Shown here piece by piece: positions 33,875 through 42,470 of a stretch of 64,000 nt of DNA. Within the stretch, counting starts at the first letter, position 1. The number at the start of each line of letters is the position of its first letter. The DNA is from Candidatus Polarisedimenticolaceae bacterium. GTDB taxonomy: Bacteria > Acidobacteriota > Polarisedimenticolia > Polarisedimenticolales > DASRJG01. The notes under the pieces are model-generated. The model did not search any database. It saw only the letters and a list, made by a program, of their open reading frames with translations, and was not told where the DNA came from. The position numbers were made by a program, and so were the translations under genes. The stretch covers positions 1-64,000 of the forward strand of contig DASVAW010000059.1 in the NCBI GenBank assembly GCA_036376135.1, written 5' to 3'.

Positions 33875-34327
33875 ATGAAGATTTGGAACAAGTTGGGGTT
33901 GGGTATCGCCGCCGCGGTGGTTGTCAGCGCGATGCCGGCGATGGCCGCCGATTACACGGTCGGCCAGTTCCTGGTGGAGATCGCCAAGGCCAAGAACATC
34001 GTGGCCGTCGATCCGGCGGGCGCAGAGCGTGGTCTTCGCCAGGCGGGCGTGAGCCTTCCGGCGCTGGACCTCAACAAGAGCCTGACCGAGGGGACGGTCG
34101 CGACCATCGCCACGGCGGTGGGAGTGCCGGTGAGCACGAGCCGCCCGGATGCGCCCTTCAACCAGGGCCAGGTGGAGAGCTTCATCACGACCTTCGGTTC
34201 GTCGATGAGCGCCGGCTCCACGGCGCAGACGGACGCGGCCGGAACGGACGGGACGACCAAGGAAGACCCGCAGCCCGGCAAGGGCAAGTCGAAGGGCTTC
34301 AACAAGTCGCCCTCCGAGCCCGTCTAG
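33875..34327 (+). CDS. Small exported protein of unknown function
   Basis: This 150-residue protein has a clear signal peptide (MKIWNKLGLGIAAAVVVSAM, cleavage near AMA-A, residue 24). The mature part starts YTVGQFLVEIAKAKNIVA. Two helical repeats rich in Ala and Leu follow, then a low-complexity tail of Thr, Ser, Gly, Lys and Pro (about 112-150). I recognise no family. GGGGAGG precedes the ATG. Two promoters upstream and a strong terminator downstream make it a single-gene unit, likely well expressed. It is probably a periplasmic or surface protein. Confidence 0.8.
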   Translation: MKIWNKLGLGIAAAVVVSAMPAMAADYTVGQFLVEIAKAKNIVAVDPAGAERGLRQAGVSLPALDLNKSLTEGTVATIATAVGVPVSTSRPDAPFNQGQVESFITTFGSSMSAGSTAQTDAAGTDGTTKEDPQPGKGKSKGFNKSPSEPV

Positions 34328-34351
34328 TCCCTGGCTTCATCGACTCGATCG

Positions 34352-34390
34352 AAAACGCCGCCGGGAGGTTTCCTGGCGGCGTTTTTGTTT
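34352..34390 (+). terminator. Rho-independent terminator
   Basis: AAAACGCCGCC (34352-34362) pairs with GGCGGCGTTTT (34375-34385), with a 12-base loop that can pair further, followed by a T-rich run to 34390. The stem flanked by A and T runs can also work in reverse. It ends the transcript of the small exported protein. Confidence 0.92.
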
Positions 34391-34408
34391 TCGCGCGACG
34401 ATCCGCCG

Positions 34409-36922
34409 ATGTATCTCCTCTTCTTCCTGTCCGGCGCGACCGGGCTGATCTACCAGGTCGTCTGGCTTCGCCAACTGGTCCTGGTCTTCGGTTCCACCCT
34501 CGAAGCCACCAGCGCCGTGCTCGGCGTCTTCATGGCCGGTCTGGCTGCGGGCGCGTGGGCGGGCGGTCGCTGGATGGACCGTCGCCCGGGGGCGTCTCCC
34601 CTTCGGGTCTACGGGATCCTCGAGATCGGCGTCGCGGCGGCTGCGCTGTCGGCCGCATTCCTGCTGCCGCGGGTCTCGATTCCGGCGGAGTTGGGCGAGC
34701 CTTCCCGCTCCGCGGCGCGGCTGCTCGCGATCGCCGCCCTGCTCCTCCCCCCGACGCTGCTGATGGGCGCGACGCTCCCCGTCTTGTCGCGGCGGGCGGT
34801 GCGCGACCCGCTCCTCGTCGGCGGCTCGGTCGGGCGCCTGTACGCGGTGAACACGTTCGGAGCGGTGGTCGGGACGTTCCTGGCGGCGTTCGTGGCCCTC
34901 CCGTCCGTCGGGCTTCGCGCCACGAGCGCGCTCACCATCGGGGCGAACGTCCTGCTGGGCACGGTTGCGATCGTCGCTTCGCGACGGACGGGCGAGGCTT
35001 CGACCGTCGTCACCCCGCCGCGCGATCCCCGACCGGCCAACGTCGCGCAGGCGCTTCCGCTCCTGGTGTTCGCCGCGTCGGGATTCGGGGCGATGGTTCT
35101 CGAGGTCGCCTGGACGCGGGCGCTCGGCCTGGTCTTCGGCAGTTCCGTCTACGCGTTCGCGCTCATGCTGCTCGCCTTTCTCATCGGCCTCGCCTCGGGG
35201 GGGGCGGGGGTCTCCGCCTGGCTGCGCCGTCGTCCCGACGCCGACGGCGGCGCTTTGCTCGCGCTCCTTCTCGCCGCCTCGGCCGCGGCCTCGTTCGCAA
35301 CGGCATGGGGACTCCAGGCCCTCCCGGGCATCGCCGCGTCCTACCTCATCCGGGGCTCGGAGGCCCCGATCGGCTGGTTCGCCCTCCAGTTGGGGCTGGC
35401 GCTGCTCGTGATGTTCCCGTCGACGTTCGCCCTTGGGGGCGTGTTCCCGGCCGTGCTCCACCGCTGTGCCGTGGCGGGGGACGGCGTGGCCGGCAGCGTC
35501 GGCCGCGTCTACGCGTCGAACACCGCCGGGACGATCCTCGGTGCGTTGGCGGCCGGCTTCGTCCTCGTCCCCCGGTTCGGCGTGTGGGGGGTCCTCCTCG
35601 GCGTCTGCGCGCTCCAGGGCGCCCTCGCGTTGACGGCGGCGCTCGGCACGGCGCAAGCCCGGTCGTCGATGCGAGCCGTCGCGGTCGGGCTCGCCGTCGC
35701 CGTGATCGGAGCGCTCGCGATCGCGCGACCGGGATGGGACGCCCTGCTCATGAACTCCGGCGTTTACTACAACGTCGACACGGGGCCTGGGGCGCCCAGC
35801 TGGCCCGAACACCTGGCCAAGCTGCGCGCGACGAGCCGGATCGTCTTCGTCGAGGAGGGGCGCACCGCGTCGGTGATGGTCGTGGATCACCTTCCGTCCC
35901 GCGGGCGTTATCTCGCGGTGAACGGCAAGGTGGACGCGTCGTCCAGTGCCGACCTCGAGACCCAGCTGCTGATGGGCCACCTGCCGATGTTGTTCCGTCC
36001 CGGCGCGAAGGACGTCCTCGTCGTGGGCCTCGCGAGCGGCATCTCCGTGGGAGCGGTCGCCGCGCACCCCGCGGAGACCATCCGGGTCGTCGAAGTCGAG
36101 CGCGCGATGGTGCGGGCCGCCCGGGAGTTCGCCCGCTGGAACGGGGACGTGCTCGACGACCGTCGCGTCGAGGTCGTCGTGGACGACGCCCGGCATTTCC
36201 TGCGCCGGGATCGCGGCGCTTACGACGTGATCGTGTCGCAGCCCTCGAATCCGTGGATGACCGTCGCCGCGAACCTCTTCACCCGCGAGTTCTTCGAGAT
36301 CGGTCGGAGCCGACTGCGCCCCGGCGGCGTCTTCGGCCAGTGGATCCAGCTGTACGGCCTGCGACCGGAGGACGTGGCCTCGGTGGTCGCCGCATTCCGG
36401 TCGAGCTTCCCGAGCGTGATGTTGTTCAGCACGATGGGGGGCGTCGACCTTGTCCTCCTGGGTTCGGAGACGCCACTCCGCTTCGATACGGCCTCGCTGG
36501 ATGCCGCAATGAGCGAGCTCCGGGTGCGCATGAGCCTCGGGCGCGTCGGGATCCACCGATCGGACGACCTGCTCCCGCTCTTCCGGGTCGGGGACGCCGA
36601 AGTCGACTCCCTGCTGGGGGGAGCCGTCACCAACAGTGACGACAACGGTCGCGTCGAGTTCCGCGCGCCCAAGGCGATGCAACTCCAGACGATCGACGCC
36701 AACGCCGAGTGGCTGTGCGCGGCCGGAAGCGACCCCGTCCGTTACCTCCGGCCGGAGCCCCCCGCCGACGACGCGGACCGCCGACGGCTCGCCATCGCCG
36801 ACCGTCGGTTTCGGCGAGGCGAGACGATCTGGGGGATCGCGAGCGCCCGGCTGGCCCTCCAGGGTCGGTTTCGCTCGGAGGCCACAGAAATGCTGCGAGG
36901 CCAATCCGTCCAAACTCACTGA
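34409..36922 (+). CDS. MFS-like membrane protein fused to a spermidine-synthase domain
   Basis: I take ATG 34409 (837 residues); a TTG at 34385 would lie in the terminator. Residues 1-480 hold about 12 to 14 membrane helices, starting MYLLFFLSGATGLIYQVVWL. The C-terminal part is an aminopropyltransferase-like Rossmann fold: VVGLASGISVGA for the SAM-type site, VVEVERAM, VVVDDARHFL, then VIVSQPSNPWMT. Such fusions are widespread but no substrate is proven. No polyamine pathway gene is nearby, so spermidine synthesis is not implied. It stands alone between the terminator and the next promoter. Confidence 0.85.
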   Translation: MYLLFFLSGATGLIYQVVWLRQLVLVFGSTLEATSAVLGVFMAGLAAGAWAGGRWMDRRPGASPLRVYGILEIGVAAAALSAAFLLPRVSIPAELGEPSRSAARLLAIAALLLPPTLLMGATLPVLSRRAVRDPLLVGGSVGRLYAVNTFGAVVGTFLAAFVALPSVGLRATSALTIGANVLLGTVAIVASRRTGEASTVVTPPRDPRPANVAQALPLLVFAASGFGAMVLEVAWTRALGLVFGSSVYAFALMLLAFLIGLASGGAGVSAWLRRRPDADGGALLALLLAASAAASFATAWGLQALPGIAASYLIRGSEAPIGWFALQLGLALLVMFPSTFALGGVFPAVLHRCAVAGDGVAGSVGRVYASNTAGTILGALAAGFVLVPRFGVWGVLLGVCALQGALALTAALGTAQARSSMRAVAVGLAVAVIGALAIARPGWDALLMNSGVYYNVDTGPGAPSWPEHLAKLRATSRIVFVEEGRTASVMVVDHLPSRGRYLAVNGKVDASSSADLETQLLMGHLPMLFRPGAKDVLVVGLASGISVGAVAAHPAETIRVVEVERAMVRAAREFARWNGDVLDDRRVEVVVDDARHFLRRDRGAYDVIVSQPSNPWMTVAANLFTREFFEIGRSRLRPGGVFGQWIQLYGLRPEDVASVVAAFRSSFPSVMLFSTMGGVDLVLLGSETPLRFDTASLDAAMSELRVRMSLGRVGIHRSDDLLPLFRVGDAEVDSLLGGAVTNSDDNGRVEFRAPKAMQLQTIDANAEWLCAAGSDPVRYLRPEPPADDADRRRLAIADRRFRRGETIWGIASARLALQGRFRSEATEMLRGQSVQTH

Positions 36923-36941
36923 TTCCGGAGCTTTTCCGCGC

Positions 36942-36970
36942 TTGCGTCGCGTCGGTCCTCGACGTATAGG
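36942..36970 (+). promoter_or_regulatory. Promoter of the beta-helix/thrombospondin-repeat protein
   Basis: TTGCGT (36942-36947), 17 bases, TATAGG (36965-36970), 68 bases before the ATG at 37039. Confidence 0.5.
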
Positions 36971-37038
36971 CTGGCGGGGTCTCGAGGAACCGGAGACATC
37001 GATCTGGACGCGATCGAGGTCTCGGGGGTGGGTGGTTC

Positions 37039-40000
37039 ATGACGGAATTCAGGGGGGTGCGCCTTCCCCGGCGCATACGTTTCCTGCTTGGCCTCGGGAT
37101 CGCAGGCGTCCTGTCCGTCCTCGCGGCGCGGGCACAAACCGTCGTCTGGGTGGACGACGGCAACTGCCCCGGCCCGGGGACCGGAACCGAGGGCGACCCG
37201 TACTGCAAGATCCAGACGGCGATCTGCCAACACCGCAACGACGCAGGAGGCGTCACCGTCCGCGTGTTGCCGGGCATGTACAACGAAGCGGTGCGCCTGT
37301 TCCCCAACGTCGATCTCGTCTCGACGGACGGGCCTTCGGCCACGACGATCGACGGCAACGGCCAGCCCTGCTTCACCTCCGCCTGCATCCCGAGCACCAC
37401 CGCCCTGCAGTGTTCGACCGTGTACTTTCCGACCGACGCCAGCGGCCGCCTCGAGGGCTTCCGCGTCATCGGCGGCAAGGGGATCCGGCAGACCTGCAGC
37501 GGGACGTGCGACGCGCTCATCGGCGGCGGCATCACCGTCTTCGCCTCTTCTCCGACGATCACGCGCAACGAGATCATCGGCAACGTCCTGACCCGGGCGG
37601 CCGGAACGACCACCGTCTACTTCTACGGGGGCGGCATCTACGTGCAGGGTTCCGGGAGCAGCGGGGCCGTGGCCAGCCCCGTCATCACCCGGAATCTCGT
37701 CGAGGGGAACGACGCCAACCCTCCGTCGGGGAGGAACAACGCCCCCTCGCGCGGCATCGGCGGCGGGATCTACGCCGGGTTCCTGAGCTCCCCCACCATT
37801 CGGGAGAACACCGTCACGAGCAACGGCGCGGGCGACGGCTCGGCCGACCAGATCGGCGCCGGCGCGGGAATCGCCGTCTACAGCGGATGGAACAACACTT
37901 CCGCGAACGTGCAGCGGAACTTCGTGAAGGGGAACGACGCCGCGGACTACGGCGGGGGGATCCTCCTCGGCGAGTCGAATCCCAACGGCGACGCGGTCAC
38001 CGATCCGTCCCGCGGCGCGATCGAGAACAACGTCGTGGTGGAGAACATCTCGTTCGACGGAGGCGGTTTCTACACGGCCACCACGTTGGCGACCATCCGG
38101 AACAACACCGTCGCGGACAACATCGCGGCGGTCCGCGGGTTGTTCGGAGGGACCGGCGGCGGGTTCCACATCGACCCCCCGACCACCGGGACGCCGCAGC
38201 CCACGCTGGTGAACAACATCGTCGCCTACAACGCGGCGAACGCCGGAGCGAACGGCGGCGGACTCGGCGGCGGGCTGTTCGTGAACACCGGAGCGAACCC
38301 CACCGTCCGTTTCCAGGACCTGTTCGGCAACACGCCCACCGACGTCGGAGGCTCGAAGGTCGACGCCGACTACATCGGGCAGAACGGGACCGTCAGCGTC
38401 CTCCCCTCGTTCCTGAATCGAACCGCCGGCTCGCGGGACTACCGACTGCTCGCCGCGAGCGCGGTGATCGACGTGGGCGACGCGGCCCAGACGCCTGCCG
38501 CGGACTACGACGGGGCCCCGCGGCCGCAGGACGCCGGATACGACGGCACCAACATCGTGGACATGGGTGCGTTCGAGTTCTCGCCCGACTTCGACGGCGA
38601 CGGGAACGTCGACTGGCAGGACGCGGACGACGACAACGACTCCGAGCTCGATCCGAGCGATTGCGCCCCGCGAGGCAAAGGGGTCAGCAAGCAGCCCGAC
38701 CCCGTCGACCGGACCCTGCGTTACGAAAAGCAGGGGAACAACGGCCGGTGGAAATGGGATCGCTCGAAGCAGGGACACACCTACAACCTCTACCGCGGCA
38801 CGATGCTGCGCCCGTGGGTGTACGGCGAGACCTGCATCGACAACGAAAATCCCGCCTCCCAGACGAACGACAACGACGCGAACCCCGCCCCCGGGTCGGG
38901 CTTCTACTATCTGCTCAGCGCGCGCAACACCTGCGGCGAGTCGGCCAGCGGGAAGGACAGCGCGGGTCAGAGTCGGTTCTCGACACCCGCGTGCGGCTCG
39001 GCGAACCGCGACACCGACACCGACGGAGTGAAGGACAACCAGGACAACTGCCCGGCGGCCACGAACGCCGCGCAGGGCGACGTGGACATCGACTTCGTCG
39101 GCGACGCCTGCGACAACTGCCCCTCGCTGTTGAACCCCGACCAGGCCGACCCCGACCTCGACGCCCGCGGCAGCCTCTGCGACAACTGCCCCGCGATCGC
39201 CAACGCCGATCAGCTCGACGGCGACTCCGACGGCGCCGGCGACCTTTGCGACAATTGCGCCTCGTCGATCAACCCCGACCAGCTCGACACCGACCTGGAC
39301 CGCCTGGGCGACGCGTGCGACGTCGACGACGACAACGACGGGCTCGGCGACGTCGCGGACAACTGCCGCGTCGTGGCGAATCCCGACCAGGTCGACCTCG
39401 ACCTGGACGGTTTGGGCGACCCCTGCGATCCCGACGACGACGGCGACGCGGTGGCCGACGGGCTCGACAACTGTCCGCGGCTGTCGAACGCCGGCCAAGT
39501 GGACGTCGACCTCGACGGCCGTGGCGACGCCTGCGACAACTGCGCGTTCCTTGCCAACGCCGGACAGGAGGACGGAGACCTCGACGGCGTCGGGAACGTC
39601 TGCGACAACTGCGCCTCCGCGGCGAACGCCGACCAGGCGGATTTCGACGTCGACTCGATCGGGAACGTCTGCGACACGGACGACGACAACGACGGCGTGT
39701 CGGACGCCACCGACTGCGCGCCGTTGAACGCCGCCTTGTCCGGACCTCCGGGGCCCGTCGGTGCGACGGCGGTGGACAAGAACCCGGGGACGACGCTGTC
39801 GTGGGCCGGCGTGACGAGCGCCGATCGGTACGACGTGCTCAGCGGCAGCCTCGGCGCCCTTCGCTCGGACGGCGCGGTGACGTCGGGGACCTGTGCGTCC
39901 GACGACGTCGCGTCGACGACGTGGACGGATCCGCGCCCGGACCCTGCGGCCGGGGACGGGGTGTATTACCTCCTGCGCGCCCAGAACGTCTGCGGCGCGG

Positions 40001-40059
40001 GCGGGTACGGCACGTCGAGCTCCGGCGCCGCCCGAACGCCGACGGCGGATTGCCCCTGA
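37039..40059 (+). CDS. Secreted beta-helix protein with thrombospondin type 3 repeats
   Basis: This 1006-residue protein has a signal peptide (about 1-32, RARA-Q cleavage). A right-handed parallel beta-helix (about 35-510) has repeated coils such as SPTITRNEIIGN and GGGIYVQG. A Ca-binding-like linker (DFDGDGNVDWQDADDDND) follows. A Cys-containing module (about 557-652), eight thrombospondin type 3 units (about 655-895) and a second copy of the module at the C-terminus (900-1006, ending ADCP) complete it. The protein is acidic and should bind much Ca. It is probably cell-surface or extracellular; ligand or enzyme activity is not evident. Very long frames on other strands and frames here are compositional shadows. 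Confidence 0.88.
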   Translation: MTEFRGVRLPRRIRFLLGLGIAGVLSVLAARAQTVVWVDDGNCPGPGTGTEGDPYCKIQTAICQHRNDAGGVTVRVLPGMYNEAVRLFPNVDLVSTDGPSATTIDGNGQPCFTSACIPSTTALQCSTVYFPTDASGRLEGFRVIGGKGIRQTCSGTCDALIGGGITVFASSPTITRNEIIGNVLTRAAGTTTVYFYGGGIYVQGSGSSGAVASPVITRNLVEGNDANPPSGRNNAPSRGIGGGIYAGFLSSPTIRENTVTSNGAGDGSADQIGAGAGIAVYSGWNNTSANVQRNFVKGNDAADYGGGILLGESNPNGDAVTDPSRGAIENNVVVENISFDGGGFYTATTLATIRNNTVADNIAAVRGLFGGTGGGFHIDPPTTGTPQPTLVNNIVAYNAANAGANGGGLGGGLFVNTGANPTVRFQDLFGNTPTDVGGSKVDADYIGQNGTVSVLPSFLNRTAGSRDYRLLAASAVIDVGDAAQTPAADYDGAPRPQDAGYDGTNIVDMGAFEFSPDFDGDGNVDWQDADDDNDSELDPSDCAPRGKGVSKQPDPVDRTLRYEKQGNNGRWKWDRSKQGHTYNLYRGTMLRPWVYGETCIDNENPASQTNDNDANPAPGSGFYYLLSARNTCGESASGKDSAGQSRFSTPACGSANRDTDTDGVKDNQDNCPAATNAAQGDVDIDFVGDACDNCPSLLNPDQADPDLDARGSLCDNCPAIANADQLDGDSDGAGDLCDNCASSINPDQLDTDLDRLGDACDVDDDNDGLGDVADNCRVVANPDQVDLDLDGLGDPCDPDDDGDAVADGLDNCPRLSNAGQVDVDLDGRGDACDNCAFLANAGQEDGDLDGVGNVCDNCASAANADQADFDVDSIGNVCDTDDDNDGVSDATDCAPLNAALSGPPGPVGATAVDKNPGTTLSWAGVTSADRYDVLSGSLGALRSDGAVTSGTCASDDVASTTWTDPRPDPAAGDGVYYLLRAQNVCGAGGYGTSSSGAARTPTADCP
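39001..39725 (+). repeat. Eight-unit thrombospondin type 3 repeat array
   Basis: The coding sequence repeats a unit of the form NC-x4-N-x2-Q-x-D-x-D-x-D-x2-GD-x-CD about eight times, most units 24 to 36 codons apart. At DNA level the units share GACAACTGC and CTCGACGGC blocks. The array is a likely site of copy-number change between strains. Confidence 0.85.
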
Positions 40060-40068
40060 ACGGCGCGG

Positions 40069-40097
40069 TTGTTTCGCCGCAGTAACTCGGCTACGAT
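40069..40097 (+). promoter_or_regulatory. Promoter of the two lipoprotein genes
   Basis: TTGTTT (40069-40074), 17 bases, TACGAT (40092-40097), 79 bases before ATG 40176. Confidence 0.45.
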
Positions 40098-40175
40098 GCG
40101 CCTTTCGCCGCGAGGCCGGGTACCTTTCGGGGTGATTCGGGGGGTGGTTCACCGGCTCCGAGGAGGCGTGCGTTC

Positions 40176-40844
40176 ATGAAGCTCGGTTCGACCTGGCAAC
40201 GCGCCGCGATGGCTCTCGCCGGCGTGGCGATGGGAATGTCGATTTCGTGCAGCGAGGCGGATCCCATCCCCCCGAGCAGCGGGGCGATCGCGGTGAAGGT
40301 GCAGGCCTCGACGACAGGAACCGGCCGATACGAGTCGGTGACGTTCCCGCTGTCCCAGCTCGTGGTTCGACCTCTCGACCCGCTCACCGAGGCGGCGACG
40401 GGCGGGTATCGGATCTCGCTCACCTCGTCGAGCCTCGTCGCCGATCTGGCCAGCGGCACGGCGGCGGTCCGGGCGGCCGCACTCCCCGCGGGCAGGTATC
40501 GGCTCGAGCTGCTTCTGATCGGGGAGCCGGTCCTGCGGGACACCACGTCGCCACTGCCGACTCCGACGACGTGCATCGAAAAGCTGGCCCGGGTCCCCCT
40601 CGGAGGCGACGGCGAGTTGACCGTTCCTTCCGTCGCCTACGTGGAGAGCGATTTCCCGGGCTGGATCCTCGACGTCTCGTCGAGTGCGCACGAGATCGCT
40701 CTCTCGGTCGACGCGCCGGCGCTCGTCCAACTCATCGAGAACTCGTTCACCTGCGACGACTCGAGCGGAACCGCGGACCTGACCGCGTTCGACAGCAACG
40801 GCTACCGCAACGGCTTGCTGCCGCTTCTCACGTTCCAACCCTGA
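40176..40844 (+). CDS. Putative lipoprotein (DUF4382-like, tentative)
   Basis: This 222-residue protein has a signal sequence ending MGMSISC; Cys25 could be lipidated, although the lipobox is weak (Ser at -3). GAIAVKVQASTTG and LPAGRYRLELLLIG give the look of a beta-sandwich with a middle LxAGxYxxL motif, as in DUF4382 proteins. That similarity is from memory and weak. GAGGAGG precedes the ATG. The next lipoprotein gene starts one base after its stop, so the two are probably made together. Function unknown. Confidence 0.7.
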   Translation: MKLGSTWQRAAMALAGVAMGMSISCSEADPIPPSSGAIAVKVQASTTGTGRYESVTFPLSQLVVRPLDPLTEAATGGYRISLTSSSLVADLASGTAAVRAAALPAGRYRLELLLIGEPVLRDTTSPLPTPTTCIEKLARVPLGGDGELTVPSVAYVESDFPGWILDVSSSAHEIALSVDAPALVQLIENSFTCDDSSGTADLTAFDSNGYRNGLLPLLTFQP

Positions 40845-40845
40845 C

Positions 40846-41763
40846 GTGGATCCTTCACGCTGCGGAACTCGGCTCCGGGGGGCGGTCGTCCTGCTCGCCG
40901 GCGTTCTGGCCGTGGCGGGTTGTTCCACGTCCGAATCCCCGTTCCCCTCGACGGGAGGCGTCTTCGTGACGCTTCGCGCGACCGGCCTCGGGAGTCAGGC
41001 GACTCCGGACGCTCGCGTCCAGTACGTCCGCTGGGAGGTGGACCGCTTGGTCGGCGCCATCTCGGAGCCCGCCATCGAGCACCCGTTCGTGACCTCCTCC
41101 CCCTGCATCGTCGCGGCCTCCCCGGTGACGGACGGCGACGTCCGCCGTTGCAGCGGCGGAAGCGGCTTGACTCTGACGGCGGGCACCCCCCGCACCCTCA
41201 CGCTTCAGGTGCAGATCGGTCGGCTTGACGGGATCGCGGCGCAGCGTCCGGACCTTCCGGACGGCGGCGACTACGACGGCGACGGCGTCCCGAACGGATC
41301 GGACAACTGCAAGCTCCTTTCGAATCCGCCCGTGGCCGGCGACGACGGCGTCCTCGCGCAGCCCAAGGACTGCTACATCCTCGACGTCAACGGGGAGCGG
41401 ACCCTGCCGGACCAGGACGGCGACAAGCTCGCGGACAGCTCGGACAACTGTCTCTGGTTCCCGAACGGCAGCGACCAGACGGACGCGAATCTCAACGGGA
41501 TCGGCGATGCCTGCGAGCGAACGCTCCCGGCGTCGTTGCCCACCGGCGGCTTCGCCATCCGCTGCCCGGGAGAGTTCACCGTCGCCGAGAGCGGGCTTTC
41601 GCTGTTCATCGTGGACTTCACCCAGGCGCTGACGTGCGACTTGGTGGGGGGCACGTGCAACTTGGCGCTTCCCGCCGTCGGTCAGTCGACCGCGATCACG
41701 ATTCGTCGCGCCGATCAGGATGCGTCGGACGCGGTGGACTGCACGCGCATCGACCTGCCCTAG
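40846..41763 (+). CDS. Lipoprotein with thrombospondin-3-like Ca-binding segments
   Basis: This 305-residue protein starts at GTG 40846 and has a good lipobox, LAVAGC, with Cys26. The N-terminal domain resembles that of the previous gene (GGVFVTLRATGLG, then RTLTLQVQIGRLDG). Two Asp-rich segments follow: DYDGDGVPNGSDNC and DQDGDKLADSSDNC, with SDQTDANLNGIGDACE completing a thrombospondin-3-like unit. The tail is rich in Cys and beta structure. It is probably anchored in the outer membrane as a partner of the preceding lipoprotein. Confidence 0.75.
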   Translation: MDPSRCGTRLRGAVVLLAGVLAVAGCSTSESPFPSTGGVFVTLRATGLGSQATPDARVQYVRWEVDRLVGAISEPAIEHPFVTSSPCIVAASPVTDGDVRRCSGGSGLTLTAGTPRTLTLQVQIGRLDGIAAQRPDLPDGGDYDGDGVPNGSDNCKLLSNPPVAGDDGVLAQPKDCYILDVNGERTLPDQDGDKLADSSDNCLWFPNGSDQTDANLNGIGDACERTLPASLPTGGFAIRCPGEFTVAESGLSLFIVDFTQALTCDLVGGTCNLALPAVGQSTAITIRRADQDASDAVDCTRIDLP

Positions 41764-41770
41764 GGTCGGA

Positions 41771-42385
41771 TCACGCCCTGGCGGGACGCCGGCGACGGCG
41801 CCCGGTGCCGTGTTCGAACAACCCGTCGAGGATCGAGGCAAGCGTCGAGGGCTCCACCGGTTTGGCGATGCAACGTTGCGCGCCGCATTCGAGGATGCGC
41901 GACTCGGTCTCCGGAGTGTAGTAACCGGTCATCGCGAGCACGATCGTCGAGGCCGTTTCCGGGTCCGCCTTGATCGTCCGACAGACCTGGAACCCGTCGA
42001 GTCCTGGCATCCGGAGGTCGAGGATCACGGCATCGGGCCGGAAGGTGGCGACCAGACGCCCCGCCTCGAACCCATCGGCCGCGGTCATCACCTCGTAAGC
42101 GTTCGCCCGGGACGAGAGATGCTCGGCGATCACCTCGCGAATGCCGGGCTCATCGTCGACCACGAGCACGCGGGCGCGTCCCGAACCGTCTCGCAGCTCT
42201 TCGGGAATGGGAATGCCGTTCTCGCGCATGAAACGCACGAGATCTTCACGACGGATGCGGCGGTGGCCGCCGGGAGTCCGGAAAGCCGGGAGACGTCCCG
42301 CATTGACCCAGTTGATGATCGACAGCGGGGACACGTGACAGAGCTTCGCGGCTTCGAACGTCGTGAATACCGACTTTTCTCTCAT
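41771..42385 (-). CDS. HTH-REC response regulator (paralogue of 20604-21227)
   Basis: This 204-residue protein has the same reversed order. An excisionase-like HTH comes first (FTTFEAAKLCHVSPLSIINW, then AFRTPGGHRRI), then a receiver domain (VLVVDDEPGIREVIAEHL, AVILDLRMPGLDG, CIAKPVEPS). The phosphorylated Asp is in ILDLRMP. The tail is very Arg-rich. No histidine kinase is adjacent. A TTGACA promoter with an inverted repeat over its -10 region lies upstream and may be its own operator. Confidence 0.87.
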   Translation of the reverse strand: MREKSVFTTFEAAKLCHVSPLSIINWVNAGRLPAFRTPGGHRRIRREDLVRFMRENGIPIPEELRDGSGRARVLVVDDEPGIREVIAEHLSSRANAYEVMTAADGFEAGRLVATFRPDAVILDLRMPGLDGFQVCRTIKADPETASTIVLAMTGYYTPETESRILECGAQRCIAKPVEPSTLASILDGLFEHGTGRRRRRPARA

Positions 42386-42417
42386 TCGCCTACCTAAAAG
42401 AAATACAAGTATTGCAA

Positions 42418-42458
42418 GCTGCCGACAAGAATATGTACCGATTCGGCAGCATTGTCAA
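42418..42458 (-). promoter_or_regulatory. Promoter with inverted-repeat operator candidate
   Basis: On the minus strand TTGACA (42458-42453) is followed by TATTCT (42433-42428) at 19 bases, or CATATT at 17. The arms GCTGCCGA and TCGGCAGC (42418-42425 and 42443-42450) flank the -10. A 19-base spacer is typical of MerR-controlled promoters. Confidence 0.5.
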
Positions 42459-42470
42459 GATCCCCGGAGG

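Noticed and set aside
36916-40152. A 1078-codon open frame on the minus strand and an 1149-codon frame in another plus frame over the beta-helix gene
   Set aside because: Both are Arg/Pro/Ala-rich with no motifs. The plus frame starting at 37039 has signal peptide, beta-helix and thrombospondin repeats. The others come from high GC and the Asp-rich repeat.
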